NCBI GenBank assembly: GCA_905221605.1
Contig: CAJNDS010002634.1
Location: forward strand, 746,001-810,000
DNA from: Symbiodinium natans
Taxonomy: Eukaryota > Sar > Dinophyceae > Suessiales > Symbiodiniaceae
Length of the DNA: 64,000 bases
Direction of reading: 5' to 3'
The notes under the pieces were generated by a model. It was not told the DNA's origin. It worked only from the letters and a program-made list of their open reading frames with translations, and searched no databases. The stretch's first letter is position 1. The number at the start of each line of letters is the position of its first letter. Positions 53,601 through 61,530 of the stretch are shown in pieces. Made by a program: the position numbers and the translations under genes.

Positions 53601-54386
53601 GATTTAAAGCTTCTTTCTCCAAGAACAGGGCTTGGGAGCCCGACAGATCATTCGTACGGGCACACACGCACAGTCAAACATGATGTACAGCACAGATGCA
53701 CTGAACAAGTACTTGAAGACGAAGGAGTATTTGCACTGAACACACAGCGACGATGCGCAGAGACTGTACGCATGTATATGTGCATGTGCAGCCTGCTCCG
53801 CACCTTGTCCTACTTTTTGAGCCTCAGCCCCAGGTCCTACACCCTGAGCTGCACCCTACACCCTGATCCTTGAATCCTAGATCTCGCAGCAGTGGACACA
53901 CAGAGGACACAATCCCAGCGTGCTGGCTAGGAATTCATGTGTCAGTGGCTACTGAGCACAGTCTATGAGGCAACGTTAAAGTCATGTTTTGACATTGACA
54001 TCAAAGAATGCGAACAAGGCATAAACAAGGATGTTTTGATAAATTCTAGCGGACCCTCTCAGCACCACATGCGAGCACAAGGCAAATTGTTTTCGTCCGT
54101 TTATGGTTACAACCTCGCATACCGAGTAAAATGCGGGCCAAAACATTCTAGTAGTTTAACACGAAAACATGGTTGCGGCCTTGCTACATCATGCTTAAAC
54201 CTTACAACCCTATAAACCCTAAACAACCCTTCGCCACCAAAACAACATTCGCCTCTCAGACGTGTCTCGCATTCTCACCGTCAACCCTAAACGCCAAGCC
54301 CCAAACCCTAAACCCTAAGCTCTAAACCCTAAACCCTAGCGAGGCCTCCCGTGTCCGGTGTGTCGCGCAGCGATACCGCCTCATCA
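44636..54386 (+). CDS. RING-H2 finger protein with coiled-coil, multi-exon (ubiquitin ligase-like)
   Basis: Probable E3 ubiquitin-ligase type protein. Exons proposed: 44636-44689, 45102-45193, 45845-45921, 47189-47254, 47466-47548, 48099-48121, 48483-48555, 50243-50321, 51060-51119, 51540-51576, 51721-51804, 52252-52299, 53171-53204 and 54344-54386. The zinc-ligand order is CLIC (48104-48115), then PCDHIFHATC in 48483-48555 (C-x-H-x2-H-x2-C) and CPVCR in the exon at 54344. From 50243 to 54344 the exon phases agree at every junction, so they can be one transcript; the phase from 48555 to 50243 does not fit and an exon may be missing there. Between ligands 6 and 7 lie about 130 residues, coiled-coil then acidic. 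Two separate RING genes remain an alternative. The N-terminal part is not recognised. Confidence 0.6.
45102..45193 (+). CDS. Candidate exon KHKVKAIYGDEAVEVREN
   Basis: Acceptor GTTGAG|A. Reads KHKVKAIYGDEAVEVREN and continues VILVDLQPLYIG. Good coding composition; family unknown. Its 3' end is duplicated at 45281-45300. Confidence 0.6.
45281..45300. repeat. Direct repeat of exon 3' end
   Basis: GGATCTCCAGCCACTCTACA; 19 of 20 bases identical to 45168-45187 in the exon. The 93 nt between the repeats hold seven TTTAGGG units and the right part of a family B element. Confidence 0.85.
45337..45425. mobile_element. MITE family F copy
   Basis: GTGGGACCGAATGAACCCTA at the left, CTTTTCGTCCCCAAGG at the right. 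Confidence 0.6.
45735..45832. repeat. CCCTAAA/CCCTACA array before exon
   Basis: About 14 heptamers with variants, directly upstream of the exon at 45845. Confidence 0.9.
45845..45921 (+). CDS. Candidate exon GTALVSATMALRIPDGHPAT
   Basis: Acceptor CTCCAAG|G, GT donor CCACAG|GTTTAG. Reads PRVGQGTALVSATMALRIPD and ends GHPAT. TTTAGGG repeats begin within two bases of the donor, so the first intron bases are themselves heptamer-like. Confidence 0.55.
46288..46310. repeat. C homopolymer
   Basis: About 20 C after CACCCC. Confidence 0.8.
47189..47254 (+). CDS. Candidate exon VSVWRSRGLSDSGLGSLLSA
   Basis: 66 nt, phase 0 to 0. Acceptor CCCGCAG|GTA, GC donor GCCAAG|GCC. Reads VSVWRSRGLSDSGLGSLLSA and ends AK. 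Confidence 0.5.
47466..47548 (+). CDS. Candidate exon LAEEGCLCPLLEDVSEALDS
   Basis: Acceptor GCCCAG|GT, GT donor GACTTG|GTAGCC. Reads LAEEGCLCPLLEDVSEALDS and ends ANDDSDL. CCCTAAA on the left, TTTAGGG on the right. Confidence 0.55.
47554..47765. repeat. TTTAGGG heptamer array (about 26 units)
   Basis: Starts with TGTAGGG variants, then nearly perfect TTTAGGG. Begins six bases after the proposed donor at 47548. Confidence 0.95.
47865..47990. repeat. Two-copy tandem repeat (family F related)
   Basis: GGGGTTGTACTTCTAGGGTC and AGGGTTCATTTGGCCC occur twice, period about 72 bp. Confidence 0.75.
48099..48121 (+). CDS. RING micro-exon (E)CLICLQ
   Basis: 23 nt (or 18 nt if the acceptor is GGTGAG|TGC). 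Reads ECLICLQ: the first C-x2-C pair of a RING finger. GC donor CTCCAG|GCACG; joins VCGSV in frame. Confidence 0.6.
48483..48555 (+). CDS. RING exon VCGSVTDASVVHAPCDHIFH
   Basis: Acceptor TGCTAG|GTC. Reads VCGSVTDASVVHAPCDHIFH and ends ATCL. C-D-H-I-F-H-A-T-C is the C-x-H-x2-H-x2-C core of RING-H2. Donor near CTGG|GTCGCC. CCCTAAA repeats precede. Confidence 0.8.
48881..48984. mobile_element. MITE-like element, family I copy 2
   Basis: CTATATCCCACTTGGGAATT at the left, GTTCCAAGGGGAGTAGAG at the right, and the T-rich interior shared with 12089-12192. Confidence 0.75.
49568..49669. mobile_element. MITE family H copy 1
   Basis: TAGGTAGGATAAGGGGGACC at the left, AAGGGTCCCCCTTATCCTAT at the right; interior GAACCCTCTTCTGGCTCTCT. 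Sister at 63555-63676. Confidence 0.85.
49840..49952. mobile_element. MITE family F copy
   Basis: ACCCTGGGGACCACATGAAC at the left, GGGTTCACGTCGTCCCTAAGG at the right. Confidence 0.65.
50088..50163. mobile_element. MITE family B copy 6
   Basis: GCATGTTCCCCCTTATACTA and CAGTCCTTATTCTAATCCCT, with the inverted partner TTAAGGACTGTTAATATAAC. Confidence 0.75.
50243..50321 (+). CDS. Coiled-coil exon RSQRDALSRELAEVTSSV
   Basis: Acceptor GAGTCAG|G, GC donor GAGGAG|GCC. Reads SIRSQRDALSRELAEVTSSV and ends ADLVEE. If unspliced the frame runs to TAG at 50334, so it could also be a last exon; the phase match to 51060 favours splicing. Confidence 0.65.
50948..51051. mobile_element. MITE family D copy 3, ending 8 nt before an exon
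   Basis: GTAGCCCAGTGGTACCCTTT at the left, GGTTGCTGGGCTACC at the right. The acceptor AAAAG|G of the exon at 51060 follows directly. Confidence 0.8.
51060..51119 (+). CDS. Coiled-coil exon SRLEDLVAKLSARREAIRK
   Basis: 60 nt, phase 0 to 0. Acceptor GAAAAG|GTG, GC donor CGCAAG|GCC. Reads VSRLEDLVAKLSARREAIRK, a strong heptad pattern continuing the previous exon. Confidence 0.65.
51540..51576 (+). CDS. Acidic exon AQEEDMQDVEPEEE
   Basis: Acceptor GCTCAG|GCG. Reads AQEEDMQDVEPEEEQ. The donor is ambiguous because GCAG occurs at both intron ends. Confidence 0.55.
51721..51804 (+). CDS. Acidic exon EGEEDEPPLEEQLASAKIEI
   Basis: 84 nt, phase 0 to 0. Acceptor GTTGCAG|GAG, canonical donor CTTTCT|GTAAGG. 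Reads EGEEDEPPLEEQLASAKIEI and ends PGLWGCLS. Confidence 0.6.
52252..52299 (+). CDS. Candidate exon TVLAKKRRADLTLGRC
   Basis: Acceptor CTCAAG|ACA, GT donor CGCTGT|GTAGGG, phase 0 to 0. Basic segment TVLAKKRRADLTLGRC. Confidence 0.35.
53006..53067. mobile_element. Shortened MITE family B copy 7
   Basis: GGGATGCTACC at the left, TATAAGGAGGGAACATCCC at the right, TAATCCCTATTAGGG in the middle. Confidence 0.65.
53171..53204 (+). CDS. Candidate exon ELRESTDVESA
   Basis: Acceptor GCACAG|GAG, GT donor TGCAG|GTTCTC. Ends one base into a codon; G + GC of the next exon makes glycine. Confidence 0.4.
54344..54386 (+). CDS. RING C-terminal exon LPCPVCRAAIPPH
   Basis: Acceptor TAGCGAG|GC, GC donor CATCA|GCTGCC. 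Reads LPCPVCRAAIPPH: CPVCR is the typical last C-x2-C of a RING finger. A second open frame (ASRVRCVAQRYRL) exists but is less telling. Confidence 0.6.
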
Positions 54387-54426
54387 GCTGCCTTCACAAC
54401 ACCCCGCTGGCCCGAGACTCCGGAGT

Positions 54427-54740
54427 GATGGGGTTTAGGAGTTAAGGGGGTTTAAGGGGTTATAGGGTTTAGAGAGGGTTATAGGGTTATAGGGTTTTAA
54501 GGGGTTATGAGGTTTAGAGAGAGTTATAGGGGTTAGGGTTATAGGGTTTAGAGAGGGTTATAGGGCTAAATTATAGGGTTTACAGAGGGGTATAGGGTTC
54601 ATAAGGGTTATGTATATGGCATGGTTATTTAGGCTTATAGAGTTATAGGTTTTAGGGTTATAGGGTTTAGAGCTAGGGGGTTATCGGGTTAGAGGATTAG
54701 AGGGCTTAGGGTTATAGAGTTGTAGAGTGAGAGGGTTGGT
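54427..54740. repeat. Variant array with TTATAGGG and TTTAGAGAGGG units
   Basis: GGGTTATAGGGTTTAGAGAG repeated with drift over about 310 nt, on the TTTAGGG-side of the RING exon. Confidence 0.8.
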
Positions 54741-54754
54741 GTGACAGGGTTTCA

Positions 54755-54795
54755 TACGGGGGGGGCGGGGGGGGGGGGGGGGGGGGGGGGGGGGA
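54755..54795. repeat. G homopolymer (about 37 G with one C)
   Basis: GGGGGGCGGGGGGGG and onward, uninterrupted for about 30 nt. Confidence 0.85.
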
Positions 54796-55752
54796 AGGTT
54801 ATCGGGTTACAGGGTTGCAGGGTTTAGATTTTAGGGCCTAGACGGCTAGACTTCTGTTCAGTGGCACAGAAAAGGGTTACAGCAAAAAGTTAGGGGTCTG
54901 AACGGTTTGCTTCTGGCATTCCACGGCTTAAAAAGGGGGGGCTTGCGCACTGTGAGGCTTATGATGAGATTTCAGGTTTGTGTTTGGGTTTTGTGGGGGC
55001 GCCAATCCCTGTAGCTTCTTGGGTTGTCCCTACTTGCTGCATCCTCCAATGGGGCGATGCAAGGAAACCAAAGCCAATAGAGTTGGGACACAAACCAAAC
55101 ACATTCAGCTGTCGATTGTGGCGGCCCCTGGGGCTGCAAGGTTTTTGCAGCAAGGTCTTCTAAAAATGCTGCGGTCTCAAGGGTTTGGCAGTGAGGGGAT
55201 TGAGGCTGAGGATTCTTTGGTTGTGCAGTAAAACACGTGGATCACAAGAATTATGATCGTAAACGCCTGCACGCAGTCAGTCCGGGTGCAGAAGCTGCGT
55301 GTGATAGCATATTCTGGGTTTGGCATCATGAACAGTGATCAAGGGGCTCCGGTTGAAGGTGTATGTCTAGGATGCAGTGAATATCTTGCACTGGACGCAT
55401 GGCACGGGGCAGTTTGTGGATCGTCAAGTGTCAACAGGTGGCTTAGGGAGCTTAGGGTTTAGGGTTTTATTAGGGTTTAGGGTTTAGGAAGTTTAGGCTT
55501 TATGGGGCTTATGCAAGGACATCTGGCAGCGGTGATGAGACCCGAAGCTCTGTGAGCGCGTTGCCCGCAGATCTTCTCAGGCCGCTCATCGTGAAAGTTG
55601 GCTGAGTAGTTTGGGCTCTCCCGCTGTAAATCCAAAAATACTCCCATCTATGTCCACCAAGACATCTAAAGTCACCCTGCCATCCCTGCTTTGAGACTGT
55701 GGATCCCGGTGACCACAGCGCCAACAACCCGCAATGTGCGCTTGCGCAACTT

Positions 55753-55836
55753 GGGGGTTTCCGAAATAGGGGGTACCCCTTAACTTATATACACCGAAAT
55801 ACTATATAATCCTTTTCAAGGAGCCCCGGAAACCCC
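55753..55836. mobile_element. MITE family C copy 3
   Basis: GGGGGTTTCCGAAATAGGGG at the left, GAGCCCCGGAAACCCC at the right. CTTGCG occurs a few bases outside both ends (55741-55746 and 55844-55849). Confidence 0.75.
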
Positions 55837-55852
55837 ACATTGTCTTGCGGAG

Positions 55853-55918
55853 AGGCAGGTCCGAGACGTCCAACAGAAGCATGGCGCCATTCTCGCCAAG
55901 CGCAGGCAGAAGGAGAAG
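55853..55918 (+). CDS. Coiled-coil exon RQVRDVQQKHGAILAKRRQK
   Basis: 66 nt, phase 0 to 0. Acceptor GCGGAG|AGG, GC donor GAGAAG|GCC. Reads RQVRDVQQKHGAILAKRRQK and ends EK. Begins 16 nt after a family C element. Confidence 0.55.
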
Positions 55919-58718
55919 GCCATGAAGGGTTTAGGGTTATAGGGTTTAGGGTTTAGGAAGGCCAGGGCTGGAAGTCTGAAACCTTGGAACCCTAACATTG
56001 GGGTCCTATATCCTATACTACTGTTATCCTAAGCTCAGGCTTTACAGGGCTTAGGCTTGTTTCACTTCGGCTCTTTTTTCCTTGTGCGCCGTGCGACATC
56101 TGAAGCCTCCCGCCTCACTTGGAGGTTCATGGTACTTATAACCCCTTATAGGCCCTCTTAAGTGCCCCAACGTGGATATAGTCGGGTTGTAAGTACAGTT
56201 ATAATTGGGTTATTAAGTACCATGAACCTCCAAGCACCCGCCCGCGCGAGGAGGCAGAGGAAGCAGCCGCCCAGCTGGCCGCCCAGCAGGAGATGCCGGC
56301 CGAGCCTGCCGCTTGGCTTCTCTTAATAAAGGCCCTGGTCGGAATACTTATTTATAGTATTCCCTTCAAGGTCCCTATATATATAACTATACGGAGACTA
56401 TACGCTAATAGTAACCGCCCAAAACCCTATTAGGCCCCTAGATTAGGTATAGGGCTTCGGGGCTTAGGATTCTGGAGTCTGCGCTGCTAGAAATATGATG
56501 TCCGCTGCCAGGCACGTCAGAGGGTCCTGGAGCAGGGAGTCCGCAACCCCTAAACCCTAAACCCTAAACCTCAAACCCTAAACCCTAAATCGAGTTGGAG
56601 TCTGCTAGGCGGGTGGCAAAAAAATCGAGTTGGAGGCTTGGCTTTTCAAGCGTTCCGTGTATGCGCCACCCAGGAAGTACACTGCGCCGCAGGCCGTGGC
56701 TGCTGCCCCTCCCCCCCCCCGGTATGAGCACAAAGGGCTTTGTGTTTAGGATTGTGGGCTTTTGCCTTCAAGCAGCTGCACGTGCCGTTACTATGGACTG
56801 CTTCTAAACCTTGGACCGAAAAAGAAGCCCTACTGTATATCCCATATAGGAGTCTGGCAACTCTTCGTGCCCCTGGGCACTTGCCACTTTGAGAGGTTTT
56901 GGGGGCTTCGGGTTCAGGATGGTGTGATTTCAGGACACATGTTAGGGTTTAGGGTTTAGGGTTTCAACATATATTTCCTTGATAAAAGTTGTTTTGCTAG
57001 TGGTGGGGTGCCGAAGGTTGTATTGGGTGCTTAGTGGTGCTTGCTCAGGGATAGCAACCTGATCATGCAGCAGGTCAGGCCTCTCGACGACGATGCATCA
57101 CTTCTGAAACCCAGCCCAGGGACCTCTGATTGTCGTCCGGGTTGCAGCTGCACAAGCAAAGGCAGACAACAGCAAAGCAACTCTCAACCCATCTCAACTC
57201 CTAGCTGTGTGAGGCAGCACACAGTAGCCCAGTGTGGCATGATGCTCACACATGCATACATACATACATACATACATACATACATACATACATACATACA
57301 TACATACATACATACATACATACACACATTCACACATACACACATACACGCATACACACATATCATACACACATACACGCATACACACATACACACACAT
57401 GAGTATATATATATATATGTATATATATATATAGCCATTTATTTATTTGTTTATTTATATTTTTATTTTTATTTCGCATAGTATATACACTCACCGTGAG
57501 CTTCATGGGCACTCTTTCAGCCCGTTTCAGCTGGGCGCCTGTCCGAGCCCTCGGGGAGGCTCTTCGGGTGGCTGGTGGTCGAACTCGGCGGGCTGGGAGC
57601 AGGCGGACTGGTCCCAGAGCTCCACACGAGGAGCCTTGGGTGCAGGGTTTAGGGCTTAGGGGTTTGGGTTTAGGGGATACTTGGTTTCGTGAGGGGGAGG
57701 GGGGGGGAGGGCTATAAGGAATCAGGGGGGTTAGAAAGGGGAGTATTAAGGGGGTATAAGGTCTCAATGGCTAAGTAAGGATTCGGTTGAGGTTTGAGGG
57801 ATTTGTTAGGGGGGATTGGCGGTACGGTGTAGGCATTTTTTTGAGATTTGGGGTCTTGGGCGATTTCGGGGGGGATGTGCGGTTCGGTGTGGGCACCATT
57901 GGCTGTCCGGAGGGCTGAGAATTTTCGAGGCATCTCGGGTCAGTAGAGTTCAGCGCAGCTGGGTCTGATCTAGTCTATGCGCGTAGTGATTGCGTGGTTT
58001 CTCTGGAAGTCCCCGATGCTTATTCGATCTTTTCAGAATCAGCTCAAATATGGAGCTTTCTTGTTGAGGGCTGATCTAGTACAGTGTTGCAAGGGAGGGT
58101 TTGCGGCTGGAAAAGGGTTCGGCTGCTAGGTCGCGCGCCTTCGCCCGAGCTTTCGCTATGGTCCCTTCTTTGGTGTGTATGAACCCCAAAGCCCACAGGG
58201 AAATATATTCGCACATAGCGCTTTCATGTGAGTTCTAACGGTACGATAACCAGGTTGTACGCACCCTCAAGCAATGAGCCCCATGGGCCCAGTACCCATC
58301 CCCCCCGTCCCCCCCCCCTCCCCACCCTACTTGGAGGTTCATGGGTAGTTAGAAGTGGGGTATAAGTAGGGTAACTATAGTTGCAACTGGTTATCTTCTT
58401 ATCTAAGGTATGTATAACGCTACTTATAACTTGCGTCCAGCAAACCTGATCCAGCCATATTTAATGATCTTATCATCTCGGACTCGTTATATAATTCCTC
58501 GAATACGACATCCTGCGTCACGGTATGAGGGTATATATCTTGTGGCTCCAGGGTTTGTACGGTTTAGAGTCAGGTTTAATTATAAACCTGTGGCCGAGGA
58601 AAAGGCAAGAGCCAGGGCTACAGCAGCGGCGGCTGTGGCGGCCTGGCGCAGGACGGCAGAGAGAAGTGTCCTCGACTTGCTACCCGAACTTGTGCCCGGA
58701 GCGCTAAGCTGCCTGTCA
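55853..58718 (+). CDS. Ala/Glu/Lys-rich coiled-coil protein, partial gene model
   Basis: Exons at 55853-55918, 56251-56310, 56512-56535 and 58599-58718 join in phase 0 throughout and encode RQVRDVQQKHGAILAKRRQK, EAEEAAAQLAAQQEMPAEPA, ARQRVLEQ and EKARARATAAAAVAAWRRTA followed by ERSVLDLLPELVPGALSC. All are charged and alanine-rich with helix-forming bias, typical of a long coiled coil. It could be a separate gene or the continuation of the RING gene ending at 54386; the phase from that exon does not fit directly. No catalytic domain seen. Confidence 0.45.
56117..56234. mobile_element. MITE family A copy 6, next to an exon
   Basis: ACTTGGAGGTTCATGGTACT at the left, AGTACCATGAACCTCCAAG at the right. 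Ends 16 nt before the exon at 56251. Confidence 0.85.
56251..56310 (+). CDS. Coiled-coil exon EAEEAAAQLAAQQEMPAEPA
   Basis: 60 nt, phase 0 to 0. Acceptor CGCGAG|GAG, GC donor CCTGCC|GCTTGG (weak). Confidence 0.5.
56512..56535 (+). CDS. Candidate exon ARQRVLEQ
   Basis: Acceptor CTGCCAG|GCA. Reads ARQRVLEQ; right edge uncertain (CAG|GGAGTC). Followed by CCCTAAA repeats. Confidence 0.4.
57251..57440. repeat. ACAT / CACATACA microsatellite
   Basis: About 18 perfect CATA units, then degenerate CACATACACG and TATATA. Confidence 0.95.
58328..58432. mobile_element. MITE family A copy 7, right end lost
   Basis: TACTTGGAGGTTCATGGGTA at the left, interior GGTAACTATAGTTGCAACTG; ends in ACTTATAAC without the terminal CCATGAACC. 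Confidence 0.7.
58599..58718 (+). CDS. Coiled-coil exon EKARARATAAAAVAAWRRTA
   Basis: Acceptor GGCCGAG|GAA. Reads EKARARATAAAAVAAWRRTA, then ERSVLDLLPELVPGALSCLS. Donor near TGTCAG|GGC. Confidence 0.5.
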
Positions 58719-58826
58719 GGGCTTGGGGAAGTTCAGGGGAAAAGGGCCGGGTTTAGGGTTCAACTCGAAAGATGTTCAACCTCAGCAAGCCCGCCACGCA
58801 TCCCAGATGTAGATCCCAATAAAAAC

Positions 58827-58932
58827 TGTACTTATAACTCACTTGTTCAGCCCCGTAAGTGCCCTAATATGGTTAAATTTGGTTATAAGTACAGGTATAT
58901 GTGGGTTATTAAGTACCATGGGCCTCCAAGTA
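58827..58932. mobile_element. MITE family A copy 8, left end lost
   Basis: Right end AGTACCATGGGCCTCCAAGT; interior GGTTATAAGTACAGGTATAT. Confidence 0.65.
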
Positions 58933-59316
58933 GTTGACCAAGCCTCCGCTGCCAGATCCCGGCCATGAGCCGCTCAAAGCAGGATCCTTTTTCTTAGGAT
59001 TTAGGGTTTGGGTTTTAGGGCTTAGGGACTGGGGAGGTAACCGAACCTTTTCGGTTGCATAGAATCCTACTAAAAGGTTTAACATTTTTTTGGGCGGGTA
59101 TGAAGCCCCTAAGTACGAGGGTTTCGATTATAGGGTTTAGAGGGTTTGGGGTGTAGGAAAAAAGTCTTGAGGGACGACAGCTCGCAGACTCTGGCTCTTG
59201 CAAGGCTTCAACTTCAGACCTGGGTGGGTTGGGGTTGGATCCTTGTGTGTATGGTGCTAATGTCAAGTTTAGGGTTCATTTGCTGGTCGTTCTGGCCTGA
59301 CAGCTACTGAGCGCCT

Positions 59317-59319
59317 GAA

Positions 59320-59361
<42 letters not shown>

Positions 59362-59368
59362 GGAGAGT
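59317..59368. repeat. GA dinucleotide microsatellite
   Basis: AGAGAGAGAG over about 50 nt, minor interruptions. Confidence 0.9.
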
Positions 59369-59448
59369 ACAGGAATCTTCTTTCTGAGAGCTTCAACAGC
59401 CCCAAACCCATTAAACCCGTATACCTCCCTAAGCCCTAAAACCTAAAC

Positions 59449-59579
59449 GCTACTTGAAGGTTCATGGGTAGTTCGTAAGTGGGGTTATAAGTGCCTAAAT
59501 AAGGCTTTGACCAGTTATCAAAAGTATAGTTCCCCTACTTACAACCCCACTTAGAACTACCCATGAACCTCCAAGTAGC
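59449..59579. mobile_element. MITE family A copy 9 (best preserved)
   Basis: GCTACTTGAAGGTTCATGGG at the left; CCCATGAACCTCCAAGTAGC at the right, inverted with one mismatch over 20 bp. Confidence 0.9.
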
Positions 59580-59670
59580 CCTGCAAACCCTAAAGCCCTG
59601 AACCCTAAACCATGAAATAACAGAGCAAAAAACCCTAAACCCTAAACCCTAAACCCTAGGGTCTCCGCAG

Positions 59671-59708
59671 GAGGGCAAGCCACGCAGCCGGTGGAGCAGA
59701 CATCCGCG
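59671..59708 (+). CDS. Small candidate exon EGKPRSRWSRHP
   Basis: Between CTCCGCAG| and a canonical |GTGAGCGCG donor. Either EGKPRSRWSRHP or, in the other frame, GQATQPVEQTSA. CCCTAAA array precedes. Confidence 0.35.
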
Positions 59709-59928
59709 GTGAGCGCGCAGACGAGCGGTCGAAAAAAAGCAAAGGCCTCTAAAACCTGAACCCTGAACGACTAGACTCCAAAGAGTTTCCAAAAACTCAA
59801 CCCTAAACCCTAAAACCCTAAACCCTAAAACCCTTTCAAAGTATCTCTTTAGGGCCGACTCTATGGCTCCTCCTGACACCTCAGACCGGCGAAGAGCGCT
59901 TGGTTTCCTCCATGACGTTTAGGGCTTG

Positions 59929-60062
59929 TACTTGGAGGTTCAAGGTACTGAGAACCCCATGGTAACTGTACGTATAGCCCACTCATAAGCCCCTTAAGTG
60001 CCCTAGCTTGCTTATATAAGTTCAGACATTATTTGGGTTGTTAAGTACCATAAACCTCCAAG
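59929..60062. mobile_element. MITE family A copy 10
   Basis: TACTTGGAGGTTCAAGGTAC at the left, AAGTACCATAAACCTCCAAG at the right. Confidence 0.8.
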
Positions 60063-60366
60063 GAAGGCTACTTGAAGGCTCCAATGTAGTTCCTTTTTGG
60101 GCTTGTTTGTTAGGGGATTCTAGTATACTAACCCAAGTAAGATACTACATAGGAGCTTTATAGTGGGTGGTGTAGGAGCTCTATCCTTCGGGGGCCATTA
60201 CTAGCTTTGTGTTGGGAACCCTCCCCCCCCCCCCCCCAGCCCTAAACCCTAGCCCTAAACCCTAAACCCTAAGCCCGAAGCCCGAACCCGAAGCCCGAAG
60301 CCCGAAGCCCGAAGCCCTAAACCCAAACCCTACCCTCCCCCGTCCCTCCCTCCCTGACCGACCCAG

Positions 60367-60413
60367 GTGTGGTGGGTGGCCTTCCTCTTCACCCTCTTCT
60401 TTGGCGCTTTTCG
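60367..60413 (+). CDS. Membrane-segment exon VWWVAFLFTLFFGAF
   Basis: Acceptor ACCCAG|GTG, GT donor TTTCG|GTCCG. Encodes VWWVAFLFTLFFGAF plus two bases of an arginine codon completed by the next exon. CCCGAAG/CCCTAAA variants precede. Confidence 0.5.
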
Positions 60414-60539
60414 GTCCGCGGCCCCAGAGCATGTGCGCACCATCTCTCTCTCTCTCTCGCGAATATCTTGTGTTATAACTTATATTCTTTGCAAGAATAA
60501 CGTTGTTGGGCCACATGTACCAACTAGCAAAAACTCAGT

Positions 60540-60650
60540 ATCCTTTCTTATCCTTCTCTCTTTCCTCTCTTTTTTTTGCTCCCTCTCTCTCTCTCTGTCT
60601 CTCTATTCGCTCTCGCTCTCCGTCTGACTCTCTCTTCTCTATCTCTGGAC
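60540..60650. repeat. CT-rich microsatellite
   Basis: CTCTCTCTGT and TTCTCTCTTT runs, pyrimidine-rich on the + strand. Confidence 0.85.
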
Positions 60651-60873
60651 GTAGGTGAGCAAGTGCAGGTCCGAAATATTGAGGCACCCTCTTCGATGGT
60701 GCACCAGTAGACCGGTTTGACAAGGTTTTTGTGCGTGACATGCGCTATGTTTCGGGCCACAGGGTCTAGCGATCTAATGCCTAAGGACCCTTGAACCCCC
60801 TGAGTCCTAAGCCCTGACGCCTCACAGGGTCAAGGCATGTGGGGCCATAAAATTGAGATGTGGGATCGCTTCT

Positions 60874-60876
<3 letters not shown>

Positions 60877-60912
<36 letters not shown>
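60877..60912. repeat. C homopolymer of about 36 nt
   Basis: Uninterrupted C run, the complement-strand counterpart of the G run at 9339-9374. Confidence 0.85.
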
Positions 60913-60914
<2 letters not shown>

Positions 60915-60964
60915 ACCCCAACCCTACACCCACGTGGATGGATTACCTGCTCCGCCCATTTGAG

Positions 60965-61013
60965 GGGAATCCTGGGAGCCGTCTTTGTTTCACTGCTCTT
61001 GGTCCTGTACCAG
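60965..61013 (+). CDS. Membrane-segment exon GILGAVFVSLLLVLYQ
   Basis: Acceptor TTTGAG|G, GC donor TACCAG|GCTCG. Reads GILGAVFVSLLLVLYQ in phase with 60367-60413, giving one long or two short membrane helices. Protein not recognised. Confidence 0.5.
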
Positions 61014-61125
61014 GCTCGTGGGCTGAGTGGGCGTGCACCTAGGTATATCTTTGCCTTTTTGTCAAGGTACAAGGTTACTCTAGGTAGAAGGGTCTTTACA
61101 CCACGTCCCTGATTCTGCCCATTAG

Positions 61126-61160
61126 ATCAACGTGGTGCAGCGGCTCGCCCCTGGCTCTTG
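61126..61160 (+). CDS. Weak candidate exon INVVQRLAPGSW
   Basis: Follows CCATTAG|, reads INVVQRLAPGSW in the phase left by 61013. Donor unclear. Confidence 0.25.
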
Positions 61161-61311
61161 GAGTAGCAGCGCGGTTGATTAGCCTGCAGAGAAGGTTTTT
61201 GGTCGAGGTCTCAGTCTCAGGCCTTAGAGGGGCTGTTTCAGATGTTTACAGACGTGCTTCGTAGCATTTCGACTCAAAAGGTGTCATCCGCGGAGCCTCT
61301 GTGTCTTGCAG

Positions 61312-61361
61312 AAGTCATGCCAGAGGACCCGAGCGGTGAAGTTGAGCCGGCCGGTGGGGAG
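61312..61361 (+). CDS. Candidate exon VMPEDPSGEVEPAGGE
   Basis: Acceptor TCTTGCAG|AA, GT donor GGGGAG|GTCCC. Acidic VMPEDPSGEVEPAGGE. Confidence 0.35.
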
Positions 61362-61530
61362 GTCCCTGATTGAATGCCACACAGGTGGCAACACTCCTGT
61401 GCGCGAGCTTGCCCAGAGACCCGGTAGGCTTTTGGGACATTCTACATGTTCTCTTATTGGGTTTAAACCCTGAACCCTGAACCCTGAACCCTAAACCAGA
61501 TGGTGTTCTGAGCCAGCCTAGGAGAGTCAG

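Noticed and set aside
57041-57767. Frames of about 130-146 codons with HTYIHTYI repeats
   Set aside because: Products of the CATA microsatellite.
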